A DNA stretch of 64,000 nucleotides from an uncultured Oscillospiraceae bacterium (GCA_947631395.1 CANRLF010000003.1:62001-126000), one strand, 5' to 3'; positions 9,311 to 17,331 are shown, numbered from the stretch's first letter. Translations and numbers: made by a program. The notes: generated from the letters alone by a model not told the origin.

Positions 9311-10291
9311 TTACCACAGGGAATTTTCAGAGAACTTCTTTGAGGTGGTATTGGCGATGATGAGAAGGACCACGTTGATGATGGAGTTGAAAAGTCCGAT
9401 GGCCGTGGCGTAGCCCTGATTAGGTACGCCCGTAAGGCCCTGCTTGTAGACGTAGGTGGCGATGAGCTCGCTGACTCCCAGGTTGCCGTCGGTCTGCATA
9501 AGGAGCGCCTTCTCATAGCCCACGCCCATGAGGCCGCCGATGGACATGATGAGCATGACGCTGATCATGGGCATTATGGCGGGCAGGTCCACGTGCAGGA
9601 CCCGCTGGAACCTGGAGGCGCCGTCAAGTATCGCCGCCTCGTGCTGGCCGGGATCCACGTTTGAAAGCGCCGCGATATAGATGATGGCGCTCCAGCCGAA
9701 GTCCTGCCAGTTTGAGGAGAGTATGTACAACGGCCTGAAGGCTCCGCTTTCAAGGAAGTAGGACTTCCTCTCGCCGCCAAGTCCCGCCACGATGTTGTTC
9801 ACCAGACCGTAGCGGCCGAAGAACAGCGTCAGCATACCGACAAGGACCACCAGGGATATAAAGTGGGGCCCGTTGAAGATGGTCTGCAATACCTTCGACA
9901 TCCTGCGGCCCTTCATTGCGTTCAGCATGAGGGCGATGATGATGGGAAGCGGGAAGCCGATGACGAAGCCGATGATGCACAGAAGGAACGTGTTTTTCAT
10001 CAGCGGCCAGAACTGCACGTCGGTGAAGAACCTGGTGAAGTTCTCAAATCCTATCCACCTTGTGTATTTGCCCAGGATCGGGTCGCCGGGCATAAAGTCC
10101 TGGAAGGCGATGAGGACGCCGTAGATAGGCAGGTAGTTGAAAAGGAACACTACCAGCACGGCGGGAAGAAGCATCACAAGGAACGGGTGATTTTCCCTGA
10201 GCCTCCTCCATCTCCTCCGGGCCTTGAGCCGGCGGGGGCTCATGTCCGCGGTGAGCGCCGCCCCGTCAGGACCGGCTTTTACTTTTCGCAT
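9311..10291 (-). CDS. ABC sugar permease, LplB-like
   Basis: 326 residues: a basic cytoplasmic N-terminus (about 35 residues), six membrane helices and the permease loop HEAAILDGASRFQRVLHVDLP near residue 235. FLFNYLPIYGVLIAFQDF after the first helix is a signature of the LplB branch. A G-rich ribosome binding site (AAAGGGGAAAA) precedes the ATG. Forms the heterodimeric membrane channel with the downstream LplC-like permease; cotranscribed from the 11.6 kb promoter. Confidence 0.93.
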   Translation of the reverse strand: MRKVKAGPDGAALTADMSPRRLKARRRWRRLRENHPFLVMLLPAVLVVFLFNYLPIYGVLIAFQDFMPGDPILGKYTRWIGFENFTRFFTDVQFWPLMKNTFLLCIIGFVIGFPLPIIIALMLNAMKGRRMSKVLQTIFNGPHFISLVVLVGMLTLFFGRYGLVNNIVAGLGGERKSYFLESGAFRPLYILSSNWQDFGWSAIIYIAALSNVDPGQHEAAILDGASRFQRVLHVDLPAIMPMISVMLIMSIGGLMGVGYEKALLMQTDGNLGVSELIATYVYKQGLTGVPNQGYATAIGLFNSIINVVLLIIANTTSKKFSENSLW

Positions 10292-10339
10292 TTCTTTTTT
10301 CCCCTTTCATTGATTTATTGTTACCGGCGCCAAAGTGGT

Positions 10340-11527
10340 TCAGAGAAGATTCAAACCGCTCTCCGCGTCGAAAAGATGGACAAGATCAGGCCTGAAAGCG
10401 AATTTTACCGTCTTGCCGATGGAGTGGGCCGCCAGGTCTATGCCCACGGTGGGGATGATAGCCACCACGTCGTTGCCCTCCGCGTCCATATGGAGGTGGA
10501 GCTCTGAGCCCATCATCTCGGACACCTCTATCTTTCCGGAGAAGTCACCCTCATCGATGGTCATATGCACCGGGCGGATGCCCAGGACCACATTGCAGGG
10601 TCCCTGTTTTTTCTCCTTCAGGGCCTTCTGCTGGCTGTCCGTCAGGCGGAGCTTTTTGCCCATGACCTCCACCTCGTACACGCCGTTATCGTTCGTGAGC
10701 TTGCTGTTTTCGAAAAAGTTCATCTGGGGCATTCCGATGAAGCCGGCCACGAACAGGTTCACGGGGTGATTAAATACCTCCTGGGGAGTGCCGATCTGCT
10801 GGATGAAGCCGTCCTTCATTATGACGATCCTGTCGCCCAGGGTCATGGCCTCGGTTTGGTCGTGGGTCACGTAGATGAAGGTGGTGCTTATCTTCTGCCG
10901 GAGCTTTATTATCTCCGCCCGCATCTGGTTTCTGAGCTTGGCGTCCAGGTTCGAAAGAGGCTCATCCATCAAAAGGACCTGGGGGCTCCTGACGATGGCA
11001 CGGCCGATGGCCACGCGCTGTCTCTGGCCGCCGGACAGGGCCTTGGGCTTGCGGTCGAGATACTGGGTGATGTCAAGTATCTCCGCGGCCTCCCGCACCT
11101 TCCGCTCTATCTCGTCCTTGGGCGTCTTTTTGAGCTTCAGGGAGAAGGCCATGTTCTCATAGACAGTCATGTGGGGGTAGAGGGCGTAGGACTGGAATAC
11201 CATTGCGATGTCCCTGTCCTTGGGGGCCACCTCGTTCACGAGCCTATCGCCTATGTAGAGCTCTCCGGAGCTTATCTCCTCAAGCCCCGCGATCATGCGG
11301 AGAGTGGTGGATTTTCCGCACCCGGAGGGACCCACCAGAACGATGAACTCCCTGTCGGCGATGTCCAGGTTGAACTTCTGGACGGCCACCACGCCCTCGT
11401 CGGTGATCTGGAGATTTGCCTTCTCCTTCCCCGGCTCCTCCACCTGATGCTTCTTTTTCTTCTTTTTCTGCCCGCCCTCGGCGTTCGGGTACACCTTGGT
11501 GATGTCCCTAAGGGTCAAGCTTGCCAT
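10340..11527 (-). CDS. ABC transporter ATPase, MsmX/UgpC type
   Basis: 395 residues. Walker A GPSGCGKS at 66-73, signature LSGGQ at 164-168, Walker B LLMDEP at 185-190, then the C-terminal MalK-type TOBE regulatory domain. Between the first two beta strands, residues about 17-46 carry an insertion containing six consecutive lysines and a charged stretch that MsmX-type ATPases normally lack. First gene of the fructan operon, with AGGAGGGGAT before its ATG. Many Firmicutes energise several sugar importers with one shared MsmX; here the ATPase is encoded inside the locus, so it may be dedicated or may still serve others. Confidence 0.95.
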   Translation of the reverse strand: MASLTLRDITKVYPNAEGGQKKKKKKHQVEEPGKEKANLQITDEGVVAVQKFNLDIADREFIVLVGPSGCGKSTTLRMIAGLEEISSGELYIGDRLVNEVAPKDRDIAMVFQSYALYPHMTVYENMAFSLKLKKTPKDEIERKVREAAEILDITQYLDRKPKALSGGQRQRVAIGRAIVRSPQVLLMDEPLSNLDAKLRNQMRAEIIKLRQKISTTFIYVTHDQTEAMTLGDRIVIMKDGFIQQIGTPQEVFNHPVNLFVAGFIGMPQMNFFENSKLTNDNGVYEVEVMGKKLRLTDSQQKALKEKKQGPCNVVLGIRPVHMTIDEGDFSGKIEVSEMMGSELHLHMDAEGNDVVAIIPTVGIDLAAHSIGKTVKFAFRPDLVHLFDAESGLNLL

Positions 11528-11578
11528 AGGATCCCCTCCTGTTTCGGATAAAATTTTCTTGCGATGTTATTTACTTAA

Positions 11579-11598
11579 TGTAAAACCGTCGGTTTACA
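11579..11598. promoter_or_regulatory. Operator dyad for the LacI-type regulator
   Basis: A 20-bp near-palindrome with TGTAAA and TTTACA ends and a CCG/CGG core. It lies about 20-35 nt downstream of the predicted start site of the minus-strand operon, a position suited to roadblock repression. A second, overlapping ACATTAATGT palindrome and a further GTTTACA half-site follow immediately (11591-11611). Binding by the divergently encoded LacI protein is inferred. Confidence 0.65.
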
Positions 11599-11622
11599 TT
11601 AATGTTTACATTTCATGGCCTT

Positions 11623-11651
11623 ATTGTAATCTCAAATTTACAGATTGTCAA
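11623..11651 (-). promoter_or_regulatory. Sigma-A promoter of the fructan operon
   Basis: On the minus strand TTGACA (11651-11646) and TACAAT (11628-11623) are separated by exactly 17 bp, a near-consensus promoter. Transcription would start near 11616, giving a leader of about 90 nt that contains the operator dyad. Confidence 0.85.
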
Positions 11652-11758
11652 CAAAACTTTTACTAAAATATTAAAAATGTAAACTTAGCCAAAAAATATT
11701 TGAGTTTTTTGTGCAAAAGGAACAACCAAAAAATTTTCCAGTTTACAAAATGCACATC

Positions 11759-11787
11759 TTGATTTTTCATTTTGTATATGTTATATT
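11759..11787 (+). promoter_or_regulatory. Promoter of the LacI-type regulator gene
   Basis: TTGATT at 11759-11764 and TATATT at 11782-11787 with a 17-bp spacer, about 30 nt before the ribosome binding site. The whole 294-bp divergent region is strikingly AT-rich compared with its surroundings. Confidence 0.7.
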
Positions 11788-11821
11788 GAATAAGTAAATT
11801 AATCGTGAGGGGGACAGCTTG

Positions 11822-12856
11822 ATGGCACTCAGACGGGTCACCATGCAGGACATCGCCGATTCCTGCGGATTGTCCAGAAACACTGTATCAAAAATATTCA
11901 ACGGCCGCGGGGCAGTCCCCGAGGCCACCAGACGCCTTGTGCTGGAGAAGGCCCAGGAGTTGGGTTACAGACAACTGCCGGAGGACGAGCAGTCCAGGGC
12001 CGAGCCCCGCAGTCAGAACATAGCTCTATTTACGAGCAACATGCCCTCCTCGGACTCCCACTTCGGCACTCTCTTCGTCCCGGCCTTCGCCGGGGCTCTC
12101 AGCCGGGCGGGGTACACTCTTATGATGTATGAGCTCACGGAGGAGGAGTTCATGTCGAACCGCCTGCCGGCCCACGCCGTTCTGGAGCAGACGGCGGGCA
12201 TACTGGGCATCGAGCTGTTCAGCAGGCCCTACACCGAGATGATATGCTCCCTGGGCCTGCCGGCCATATTTGTGGACTCCTGGGCCGGGGCAAACACCTC
12301 GACGTTGAAATATGACCTCATTTCCATGGAGAACGTGGCCAGCACCATCGCTCTGACGAACCAGATCATCCGCTCCGGCGGACGGAAGCTGGGTTTCGTG
12401 GGGGATCTTGACCACTGCAACAGCTTCCATGAGCGTTGGATAGGCTTCTCCATAGCTCTCGACCGGGCCGGGTTCCCGCTGGACAGGAGCCTGTGCATCC
12501 TGGACCGGGACGGCCGCCAGTACAGCGACCCGGAGTGGCTGAGCCGGAAGCTCAGCGAGATGCCGGTGCTTCCCGACGGACTGGTCTGCGCCAACGATTA
12601 CATCGCCCTGCACATAATGAGCGCCCTGAAGCAGATGGGCGTGGCCATACCCGGGAGAGTCATGGTGTCCGGCTTTGACGGGACCCCCCAGTCGGCCGTT
12701 GTGGAGCCGGCCCTGTCCACCGCCCAGATACCCGGCGCGGAGATCGGAAAATTAGCCGCCGACATACTCCTGGACCGTATCGAGAACCCCGACCGGCCCT
12801 ACCGGACCACCTATGTCAACACCGTTCCCCTCCTGCGCGCCTCCGCCTCCCGCTGA
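11822..12856 (+). CDS. LacI-family transcriptional regulator
   Basis: 344 residues. An N-terminal HTH with the LacI hinge pattern (VTMQDIADSCGLSRNTVSKI) is followed by a periplasmic-binding-protein-like effector domain with the segments SGGRKLGFVG and LVCANDYIALHIMSAL. ATG at 11822 follows GAGGGGGA; a TTG one codon upstream is disfavoured. Divergent from the fructan operon, which it probably represses in the absence of sucrose, fructose or an oligosaccharide. The effector is inferred from context only. Confidence 0.92.
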   Translation: MALRRVTMQDIADSCGLSRNTVSKIFNGRGAVPEATRRLVLEKAQELGYRQLPEDEQSRAEPRSQNIALFTSNMPSSDSHFGTLFVPAFAGALSRAGYTLMMYELTEEEFMSNRLPAHAVLEQTAGILGIELFSRPYTEMICSLGLPAIFVDSWAGANTSTLKYDLISMENVASTIALTNQIIRSGGRKLGFVGDLDHCNSFHERWIGFSIALDRAGFPLDRSLCILDRDGRQYSDPEWLSRKLSEMPVLPDGLVCANDYIALHIMSALKQMGVAIPGRVMVSGFDGTPQSAVVEPALSTAQIPGAEIGKLAADILLDRIENPDRPYRTTYVNTVPLLRASASR

Positions 12857-12890
12857 CGTTGCCGTCTGGATCAGCGTTAACAGCGTTTTT

Positions 12891-12918
12891 TAAGCGCCCC
12901 GTGAACTCGGGGCGCTTA
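12891..12918 (+). terminator. Terminator hairpin after the LacI-type gene
   Basis: A 10-bp perfect stem (12891-12900 with 12909-12918) with an 8-nt loop, followed by an AT stretch (ATATT) rather than a full T-run. Plausible intrinsic terminator of moderate strength. Confidence 0.6.
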
Positions 12919-12921
12919 ATA

Positions 12922-12950
12922 TTGCGTTCCGCTCATTGTTGTGCTATAAT
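12922..12950 (+). promoter_or_regulatory. Promoter of the CbiT/CobL-like gene
   Basis: TTGCGT (12922-12927), 17-bp spacer, TATAAT (12945-12950) with an extended TG one base before the -10 box. The same TTGCGT/TG-n-TATAAT combination recurs at 40263-40291. Confidence 0.75.
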
Positions 12951-13014
12951 ATATGTATATACGCGCGCGGCAAGCATATGAACTCGCCGTTTATCACCGA
13001 TGGGAGGTACATAT

Positions 13015-13911
13015 ATGGAAAACATGTTCACAAATACACACATCCTGGCGTGGCTGACCTATTTCGCCGAAAACATGCAGGTGGACCTGGAGAAGGTCAA
13101 GCTTCTGGACATCACCAGAAAGAACAAGAACCTTATACCCACGGTGGAGTCCCACGGCGCCGTGCTCGTGTTTACCGAGGCAGGGCACCCCGACATCTTT
13201 TATAAGATGTGGGACGCGGGCCTTGGTGAGTGCGAGGTCTGGTACAACGAGGGCTCCGAGCCCGCGGGCCCAATACTCCACGCGCCAATAAAGGACATGA
13301 TAAATCGGGGCATCAACGCCTCCGCCGGGATGCTCATCTTAAATCCCAACGCCCGCTCCACCACCAAGATCGGTATGCGCAACTCCGATTTCTTCAAGGG
13401 CTCCGTCCACTATGTGGGAAGCGAGATACGGGCGGTCATCTTAAATAAGATGCACGTATCCAGCGCCGACACGGTCTGCGTCATCGGCGGCGCCTCCATC
13501 GCGGTGGAGACGGCCATCCTGGCCCCCGAGGGCACGGTCATCGCCGTGGAGTATAACCAGCACGACCGCCACACGGTGGAGGAAAACGCCCACCAGTTCG
13601 GCCTCAACAACATAACCGTCATCGACCGTGTAAGCGAGGACACCATGAAGGATCTTCCGGTGCCCGCGCTGACCTTCCTTGTGGCCTCCGCCAGTATGGA
13701 ACGTGAGATAGAGTGCTTACTAAAGCTCAACCCCCACATGGAGTTCGTCATCTACACCCTGGACTTCAGGTGCGCCGCCACTCTGCCGGACACCCTCGCC
13801 GGATACGGCGTCGGCGAGACCGAGGTATTGCAGATAGCCGTCAGCAAACTTACGGGCAAGAACACCTTTGACGCCGAACCGGCGCCCTGGATAATCTCCG
13901 GGCGGGCGTAA
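13015..13911 (+). CDS. Orphan CbiT/CobL-like (precorrin methylase family) protein
   Basis: 298 residues. The C-terminal part (about 125-298) has the layout of CbiT, the precorrin-6B methyltransferase/decarboxylase: SEIRAVILNKM, a Rossmann glycine region, ETAILAPEGTVIAVE, NNITVID, and the terminal QIAVSK with a final IISG as in CobL. The N-terminal 120 residues resemble no domain clearly and could be a degenerate CbiE half. The SAM-binding glycine loop reads CVIGGASIAVE and not the usual GxGxGSxxIE, so cofactor binding may be altered. GGGAGG precedes the ATG at 13015. No other cobalamin gene is near; it has its own promoter. Biological role unknown. Confidence 0.6.
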   Translation: MENMFTNTHILAWLTYFAENMQVDLEKVKLLDITRKNKNLIPTVESHGAVLVFTEAGHPDIFYKMWDAGLGECEVWYNEGSEPAGPILHAPIKDMINRGINASAGMLILNPNARSTTKIGMRNSDFFKGSVHYVGSEIRAVILNKMHVSSADTVCVIGGASIAVETAILAPEGTVIAVEYNQHDRHTVEENAHQFGLNNITVIDRVSEDTMKDLPVPALTFLVASASMEREIECLLKLNPHMEFVIYTLDFRCAATLPDTLAGYGVGETEVLQIAVSKLTGKNTFDAEPAPWIISGRA

Positions 13912-14003
13912 AACCGGATTTTCGGTGCGCTGATACCCGCTTTTTTGTCAAAGATGTATCTTGACATCCCACATTTATTCGTTTAAAATACTGATAATTT
14001 CAC

Positions 14004-14245
14004 TTGCTAAAGACCGTGATGGAGACAGTAGGCGTTCCCAGAGCCGCAGAGAGCCGGAGGTTGGTGCAAATCCGGTGCCGCAGGACACGCTGAATATCAC
14101 TCCGGAGTTTCAGCCCGAAACACGTTTGGAGTAGGCGCTGACGGTTCTCCCCGTTAACGGAGGCGTGTATGGATGTACACAGTAACGGGTGGTTGAGCGG
14201 TGTCAACTTATGACGTCCGTCCCTTTACGGGACGGACGTTTTTTA
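14004..14245 (+). ncRNA. T-box riboswitch leader, predicted isoleucine (ATC) specifier
   Basis: Fills most of the 353-bp gap before the oxidoreductase operon. Visible T-box parts: a Stem I block with AGAGAGCCGG, GGTTGGTGCAAATCCGG, then TGAATATCACTCCGGAG, in which the codon at the specifier position (14096-14098) is ATC, Ile; and a T-box/antiterminator segment GTAACGGGTGGTTGAGCGG (14182-14200) containing TGGT at 14190-14193, complementary to the ACCA end of tRNA-Ile. It ends in an 11-bp perfect terminator stem (14213-14223 with 14229-14239) followed by six T. Uncharged tRNA-Ile should allow read-through. The specifier was assigned by aligning by eye with known T-box Stem I layouts. Confidence 0.9.
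14213..14244 (+). terminator. T-box regulated intrinsic terminator
   Basis: Perfect 11-bp GC-rich stem with a 5-nt loop and a six-T tail, 20 nt before the first structural gene's start codon. Its formation competes with the antiterminator of the leader. Confidence 0.9.
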
Positions 14246-14264
14246 ATGAAAAGAGGTTTAAGCA

Positions 14265-14846
14265 ATGAGCAAGACCATGACTGAGATCCGCTGGCACGGG
14301 CGCGGCGGGCAGGGGGCCAAGACCGCGTGCCTTCTGCTGGCCGACGCGGCCTTCGCCTCCGGAAAGCACGTACAGGGCTTCCCGGAGTACGGCCCTGAGC
14401 GGATGGGCGCGCCAATTACCGCCTACAATCGGATAAGCGACCTTCCCTGCACCATCCACTCCAACATATATAACCCCAATTACGTGGTTGTGGTGGACGA
14501 GTCTCTTCTCCACTGCGTGGACGTGACAGCGGGGCTCGATCCGGAGGGGGCCATCGTAATAAATTCCCCCAGAGCGCCCGAGGAGCTCCGTCCCCTGCTC
14601 CGGGGCTACACCGGAAGCGTGTATACCATCGACGCCAGGACGATCTCAGAGCAGTGCCTGGGCCGGTACTTCCCCAACACGCCCATGCTGGCGGCCATAG
14701 TGAAGGTCAGCGGTGTGCTGGATCCGGACAGGTTCATCTCGGATATGGAGGCGTCCTTCCACCACAAGTTCGCCACAAAGCCCCAAGTCATAGAGGGCAA
14801 CATGAAATGCTTAACGATGGCAATGAAGGAGGTGCGGGGAGCGTGA
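14265..14846 (+). CDS. 2-oxoacid:ferredoxin oxidoreductase, gamma subunit
   Basis: 193 residues. Begins with the family's conserved WHGRGGQGAKTACLLLADAA segment and continues with VQGFPEYGPERMGAP, both typical of gamma subunits of pyruvate/2-ketoisovalerate ferredoxin oxidoreductases. It helps form the CoA-binding and structural core with the other subunits. The ATG has AGAGG upstream. First gene of a gamma-delta-alpha-beta operon, the order used by archaeal-type VOR/POR enzymes; translationally coupled to the delta gene by a GTGA overlap. Confidence 0.92.
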   Translation: MSKTMTEIRWHGRGGQGAKTACLLLADAAFASGKHVQGFPEYGPERMGAPITAYNRISDLPCTIHSNIYNPNYVVVVDESLLHCVDVTAGLDPEGAIVINSPRAPEELRPLLRGYTGSVYTIDARTISEQCLGRYFPNTPMLAAIVKVSGVLDPDRFISDMEASFHHKFATKPQVIEGNMKCLTMAMKEVRGA

Positions 14847-15154
14847 GCTACATAAAAGCCGAAAATATAAATGAGCAGTCCCCCTGGCAGGAGATGACCC
14901 CCGGCGGGGAGATATACGAGGGCGGCACCTCGCGGCTTACAAAGACCGGCGAGTGGCGTTCAAATCGCCCTGTGTGGGACCCGCAGAAGTGCCGTCAGTG
15001 TCTTCTTTGCGCCCCCTTCTGCCCTGACTCCTCCATCCCCGTGAAAGCGGGCAAACGTGTGGATTTCGACTACGACCACTGCAAAGGGTGCGGCATCTGC
15101 TGGAAGGTCTGCCCCTTTGAGGCCATAACCATGGAACAGGAGGTGCACCAATGA
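14843..15154 (+). CDS. 2-oxoacid:ferredoxin oxidoreductase, delta (2[4Fe-4S] ferredoxin) subunit
   Basis: 103 residues starting at GTG, which overlaps the gamma stop (GTGA) and is preceded by AAGGAGGTG. Two ferredoxin cysteine clusters are visible: CRQCLLCAPFCPD and CKGCGICWKVCP, each binding one [4Fe-4S] cluster. It transfers electrons from the TPP subunit to soluble ferredoxin. An in-frame start inside gamma exists but has no ribosome site. Stop overlaps the alpha start by 4 bp. Confidence 0.92.
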   Translation: MSYIKAENINEQSPWQEMTPGGEIYEGGTSRLTKTGEWRSNRPVWDPQKCRQCLLCAPFCPDSSIPVKAGKRVDFDYDHCKGCGICWKVCPFEAITMEQEVHQ

Positions 15155-16350
15155 GCATCCGTGAACGTCTTTCCGGCAATGAGGCCATCGCCACCGCCAT
15201 GCGGCAGATAGACCCCGATGTCTTTGCCGCCTTCCCCATAACCCCCTCCACCGAGATACCCCAGTATTTCGCCCAGTACGTGGCCGACGGCAAGGTCGGC
15301 ACCGAGTACGTCACCGTGGAGAGCGAACACTCCTCCATGTCCACCTGTATCGGCGCCGCCGCCGCGGGTGCGAGGGCCGTGACCGCCACCTCCTCAGCGG
15401 GCCTTGCGTTCATGTACGAGGTCCTCTACGTGGCGGCCTCCAGCCGTCTGCCCATAACCCTGGCCTGCGTTAACCGCACACTGACGGGCCCCATCAACAT
15501 AAATAACGACCACTCTGACTCCATGGGCGCCAGGGACGCCGGGTGGCTCCAGATCTACGCCGAGAACAACCAGGAGGCATACGATAACTACCTCCAGGCC
15601 ATGCGCATCTCCGAGCACCCCTCCGTCAGGCTCCCCATAATGATCTGCCAGGACGGCTTCATAACCTCCCACGCCGTGGAGAACATACTCTTAGAGTCCG
15701 ACGAGGACGTGAAGAAATTCGTGGGCGAGTACCGCCCCGAGCACGCCCTTCTTGGACGTGACCACCCCCTGGCCGTCGGCCCCTACGACTCCTGCCCCTA
15801 CTGCATGGAGCACAAGGTCCAGCAGGCCGAGGCCATGAAGAACGCGAAGAAGGTCATCCTTGACGTGGCCGCCGACTTCGAGCGGACCTTCGGCCGCAAG
15901 TACGGCTTCTTTGAGGAATACCGCATGGAGGACGCCGAGGTTGCCCTCGTCCTCATCGGCTCCACCGCCGGCACCGCCAAGGCATGTATCGAAAAGCTCC
16001 GGGCCCAGGGCGTTAAGGCCGGCCTTGTGAAGATCCGGGTGTTCCGTCCCTTCCCCATGGAGGAGCTGGCCCAGGCCCTCAAAAACGTGAAGGCCGTGGC
16101 CGTCATGGATAAATCCGAGGGCTACTCCGGTTGCGGCGGCCCCCTCTTCGCTGAAACACGTTCGGCATGCTACGATTTGGATAATCCCCCGAAGATGATC
16201 GACGTGGTCTACGGCCTTGCCGGCCGTGACTGCGCGGTGGAGGACATCGAGAAGGTCTACCGGCATCTTCTGAAGATCGTTGAGACCGGCGACGTGGGCC
16301 CCCGTTACATACACTTCGGCCAGCGCAGTAATCAGAAGGAGGTGCTTTGA
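15151..16350 (+). CDS. 2-oxoacid:ferredoxin oxidoreductase, alpha subunit
   Basis: 399 residues. N-terminal pyrimidine-binding domain of the TPP fold (AAFPITPSTEIPQYFAQY, VESEHSSMSTCIGAAAAGAR, TSSAGLAFMYEVLYVA) and a C-terminal transketolase-like domain (GSTAGTAKACIEKLRAQGVK, IRVFRPFP). The motif set is that of POR/VOR alpha subunits. Substrate specificity cannot be read by eye; the isoleucine T-box upstream points to branched-chain 2-oxoacids. ATGA coupling with delta. Confidence 0.93.
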   Translation: MSIRERLSGNEAIATAMRQIDPDVFAAFPITPSTEIPQYFAQYVADGKVGTEYVTVESEHSSMSTCIGAAAAGARAVTATSSAGLAFMYEVLYVAASSRLPITLACVNRTLTGPININNDHSDSMGARDAGWLQIYAENNQEAYDNYLQAMRISEHPSVRLPIMICQDGFITSHAVENILLESDEDVKKFVGEYRPEHALLGRDHPLAVGPYDSCPYCMEHKVQQAEAMKNAKKVILDVAADFERTFGRKYGFFEEYRMEDAEVALVLIGSTAGTAKACIEKLRAQGVKAGLVKIRVFRPFPMEELAQALKNVKAVAVMDKSEGYSGCGGPLFAETRSACYDLDNPPKMIDVVYGLAGRDCAVEDIEKVYRHLLKIVETGDVGPRYIHFGQRSNQKEVL

Positions 16351-16352
16351 GT

Positions 16353-17288
16353 ATGGCTTACAATCACAAGGTCGAGCTTTCAAAGCCCGAACGCTTCGCC
16401 CCGGGCCACCGGCTCTGCGCCGGCTGCGGCGCGGGAATCGTCTGCCGTGGCATAACCCGCGCCTTAGATGAGGGCGACCGGGCGGTCATATGCAACGCCA
16501 CCGGGTGTCTGGAGGTCTCATCCTTCCTCTACCCCTACACCGCCTGGGAGGACAGCTACATCCACTCCGCCTTTGAAAACGCCTCCGCCGTCTGCGGCGG
16601 CGTGGAGTCTGCCTACAAGGCCCTCAAAAAGAAGGGCAAGCTTGAGGGCGACTGCAAATTCATCACCATCGGCGGCGACGGCGGCACCTACGACATTGGC
16701 TTCCAGTCCCTGTCCGGCGCCATGGAGCGCGGCCACGACATGGTGTACTTCTGCTATGACAACGAGGCGTACATGAATACCGGCATCCAGCGTTCCTCCT
16801 CCACGCCCCGCTTCGCCAACGCCACCACCACCCCGGTGGGCACGGAGTCCCTGGGCAAAAAGCAGGAGAAAAAGGATCTCACCGTAATAATGGCCGCCCA
16901 CAATATCCCCTACGTGGCCCAGACCACCTTCATCGGTAACTTCAAGGACTTCCACGAGAAGGCCCACCGGGCCATCTACACTCCGGGCCCGGCCTTCGTA
17001 AACGTCATGGCCCCCTGCCCCCGGGGCTGGCAGTACCCCTCCGAGCTCTTGCCGCAGATATGCAAGATGGCCGTTGAGACCTGCGTCTGGCCCCTCTATG
17101 AGGTGGTTGAGGGCAAGTGGATGCTCAGCTACGAACCCAAAAAGAAGCTCCCCGTCGAGGAGTTCATGCGCCTCCAGGGCCGCTTCAAGCACTGCTTCAA
17201 GCCCGGCAACGAGTGGACCATTGAGGCCGCCCAGGACTACGTGGACCGCAAGTGGTCCGAGCTCCTCGAAAGGTGCTCCCGTAGCTGA
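16353..17288 (+). CDS. 2-oxoacid:ferredoxin oxidoreductase, beta (TPP-binding) subunit
   Basis: 311 residues. GHRLCAGCGAG provides N-terminal cluster cysteines, and the thiamine diphosphate site is GGDGGTYDIG followed by DNEAYMNTGIQRS, which supplies the metal-binding Asp and Asn. AAGGAGGTG lies 10 nt before ATG 16353; a TTG at 16347 would be only about 4 nt from it and is disfavoured. Last gene of the operon, followed by a strong bidirectional terminator. Together the four subunits interconvert a 2-oxoacid plus CoA and acyl-CoA plus CO2 with ferredoxin. Confidence 0.93.
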   Translation: MAYNHKVELSKPERFAPGHRLCAGCGAGIVCRGITRALDEGDRAVICNATGCLEVSSFLYPYTAWEDSYIHSAFENASAVCGGVESAYKALKKKGKLEGDCKFITIGGDGGTYDIGFQSLSGAMERGHDMVYFCYDNEAYMNTGIQRSSSTPRFANATTTPVGTESLGKKQEKKDLTVIMAAHNIPYVAQTTFIGNFKDFHEKAHRAIYTPGPAFVNVMAPCPRGWQYPSELLPQICKMAVETCVWPLYEVVEGKWMLSYEPKKKLPVEEFMRLQGRFKHCFKPGNEWTIEAAQDYVDRKWSELLERCSRS

Positions 17289-17331
17289 GGCTCAAATTTC
17301 AATTCGAAGTACATCTTTAATATATACAACC

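Noticed and set aside
11440-11480. Frameshift in the ATPase gene at the A/T-rich lysine run
   Set aside because: The frame is continuous from the ribosome-site-supported start through Walker A, so an in-frame insertion is the simpler reading.
14004-14245. Cobalamin riboswitch upstream of the oxidoreductase operon
   Set aside because: Considered because of the CbiT-like gene before it. The AGAGAG/GGTGCAAATCCGG Stem I elements, the GGTGGTTGAGCGG block and the attached terminator are T-box features; a B12-box was not seen.
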